Shown piece after piece: positions 63,539 through 64,000 of a DNA stretch of 64,000 nt. This DNA is from Streptomyces sp. TP-A0874 (GTDB lineage Bacteria; Actinomycetota; Actinomycetes; Streptomycetales; Streptomycetaceae), in the NCBI RefSeq assembly GCF_001748085.1, contig NZ_BBZK01000004.1:1-64000 (forward strand). Direction: 5' to 3'. A program made the translations under genes and the position numbers. Below the pieces are notes generated by a model. That model saw nothing but the letters and a program-made list of their open reading frames with translations. It made no database searches and was not told the origin of the DNA. Numbering within the stretch: position 1 is the first letter of the stretch; every line of letters begins with the position of its first letter.

Positions 63539-64000
63539 GTGAGCGACAACCGGAACCTCCTCGCGGAGCAGCGGCGTGCCCTGATCGTGGCCGAAGTCCG
63601 GCAGCGGGGTGGGGTGCGGGTCAACGAGTTGACCCGGCGGCTCGGCGTCTCCGACATGACGATCCGCCGGGACCTGGACGTGCTCGCTCGCCAGGGACTG
63701 GTCGAGAAGGTGCACGGGGGCGCCGTGCCGGTCGCGGAGCCCAGCACCTACGAACCCGGCTTCGAGGTGAAGTCGGGTCTGGAGCCGGGCGCCAAGGAGG
63801 ACATCGCCCGGGCCGCGGCGGCCATGGCGGCGCCGGGCAGCGCGGTGGCACTGGCCGGCGGTACGACCGTCTTCGCCCTGGCCCGGCAACTGCTGGAGGT
63901 GCCCGAGCTGACCGTGGTGACGAACTCGGTACGAGTGGCGGACGTCTTCTACGGCGCGCAGCGCGCCTCGGCGGTGGACGCGACGGCGCCGGACGCCGGT
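63539..64000 (+). CDS. DeoR-family transcriptional regulator, 3' end beyond the window
   Basis: The first 154 residues of a DeoR/GlpR-type repressor. The N-terminal winged helix reads AEQRRALIVAEVRQRGGVRVNELTRRLGVSDMTIRRDLDVLARQGLVEKVHGGAV, the standard DeoR recognition motif. The sensor domain begins KEDIARAAAAMAAPGSAVALAGGTTVFALARQL, the sugar-phosphate-binding loop. The start is GTG 63539 with AAGGGA nine bases upstream. The downstream targets, often a sugar kinase or PTS operon, are outside the window. Confidence 0.9.
   Translation, partial: MSDNRNLLAEQRRALIVAEVRQRGGVRVNELTRRLGVSDMTIRRDLDVLARQGLVEKVHGGAVPVAEPSTYEPGFEVKSGLEPGAKEDIARAAAAMAAPGSAVALAGGTTVFALARQLLEVPELTVVTNSVRVADVFYGAQRASAVDATAPDAG

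Noticed and set aside
1..64000. CRISPR arrays, tRNA or rRNA genes
   Set aside because: I saw no regularly spaced repeats of CRISPR type, no cloverleaf with CCA-end context and no rRNA-like sequence.

Overview
The window is high-GC actinobacterial DNA, very probably a Streptomyces chromosome. The evidence is the GC-rich third-codon bias with long antiparallel shadow ORFs, GTG starts with GGAG-type ribosome sites, and families typical of that genus: a conservon (CvnA/B/C), an NsdA-like regulator, a DUF6643-like proline-rich protein, an Rv1733c-like membrane protein and many single-gene regulators. I see no rRNA, tRNA, CRISPR array or complete insertion sequence. The right edge cuts a DeoR-type regulator.

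Layout. 0-9.5 kb is metabolic: PTS enzyme I (ptsI) closed by a strong hairpin, an unknown protein, acetoacetyl-CoA synthetase, a zinc-ribbon Nudix hydrolase, a secreted VanX-type D-Ala-D-Ala dipeptidase, a Mpo1-like membrane protein and glycerol kinase. 9.6-13.2 kb is a conservon (sensor kinase CvnA, Roadblock CvnB, DUF742 CvnC) with no CvnD GTPase. 14.3-21.7 kb is a three-gene operon whose layout matches kleisin / KITE / giant SMC ATPase (MukFEB or Wadjet JetABC-like) but has no JetD nuclease; its ATPase has Asp-Asn where Walker B normally has Asp-Glu. This is the best candidate for an undescribed system.

21.8-31.1 kb is a 5-oxoproline (pyroglutamate) island. A pcp - DUF979 - DUF969 operon (peptidase plus putative transporter) diverges around a GntR/FCD regulator gene from a pxpA-pxpB-pxpC operon (prokaryotic 5-oxoprolinase). 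A second, unrelated single-chain 1203-aa ATP-dependent oxoprolinase/hydantoinase lies convergent to pxpC. A 29-bp motif is present in inverted orientation on both sides of the regulator gene (27 of 29 identical), the expected geometry for one regulator controlling both arms.

31.2-38.8 kb holds a HEAT-repeat protein, a PAS/SpoIIE-type phosphatase with lost metal ligands, a 165-bp MITE-like element, an NsdA-like regulator, an aminoglycoside-phosphotransferase-fold kinase, an unknown protein and a DJ-1/PfpI protein. 39.0-41.6 kb is a decaying hydroxyquinol-catabolism segment: a truncated, frameshifted maleylacetate reductase, an intact hydroxyquinol 1,2-dioxygenase and a ruined aromatic-acid transporter. 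An ABC-F ATPase with a long structured leader follows.

44-64 kb has a Tat-exported beta-lactamase-fold hydrolase, a carotenoid-dehydrogenase-like FAD enzyme, a soluble Ser/Thr kinase with TPRs, an orphan DhaK, a Nudix hydrolase, a glutamate-racemase homologue, an HpnB-like glycosyltransferase, a beta-helix/AAA+ fusion protein, an amidohydrolase, a Tat lipoprotein related to dimethylformamidase large subunits, a large membrane alpha/beta hydrolase and the DeoR fragment.
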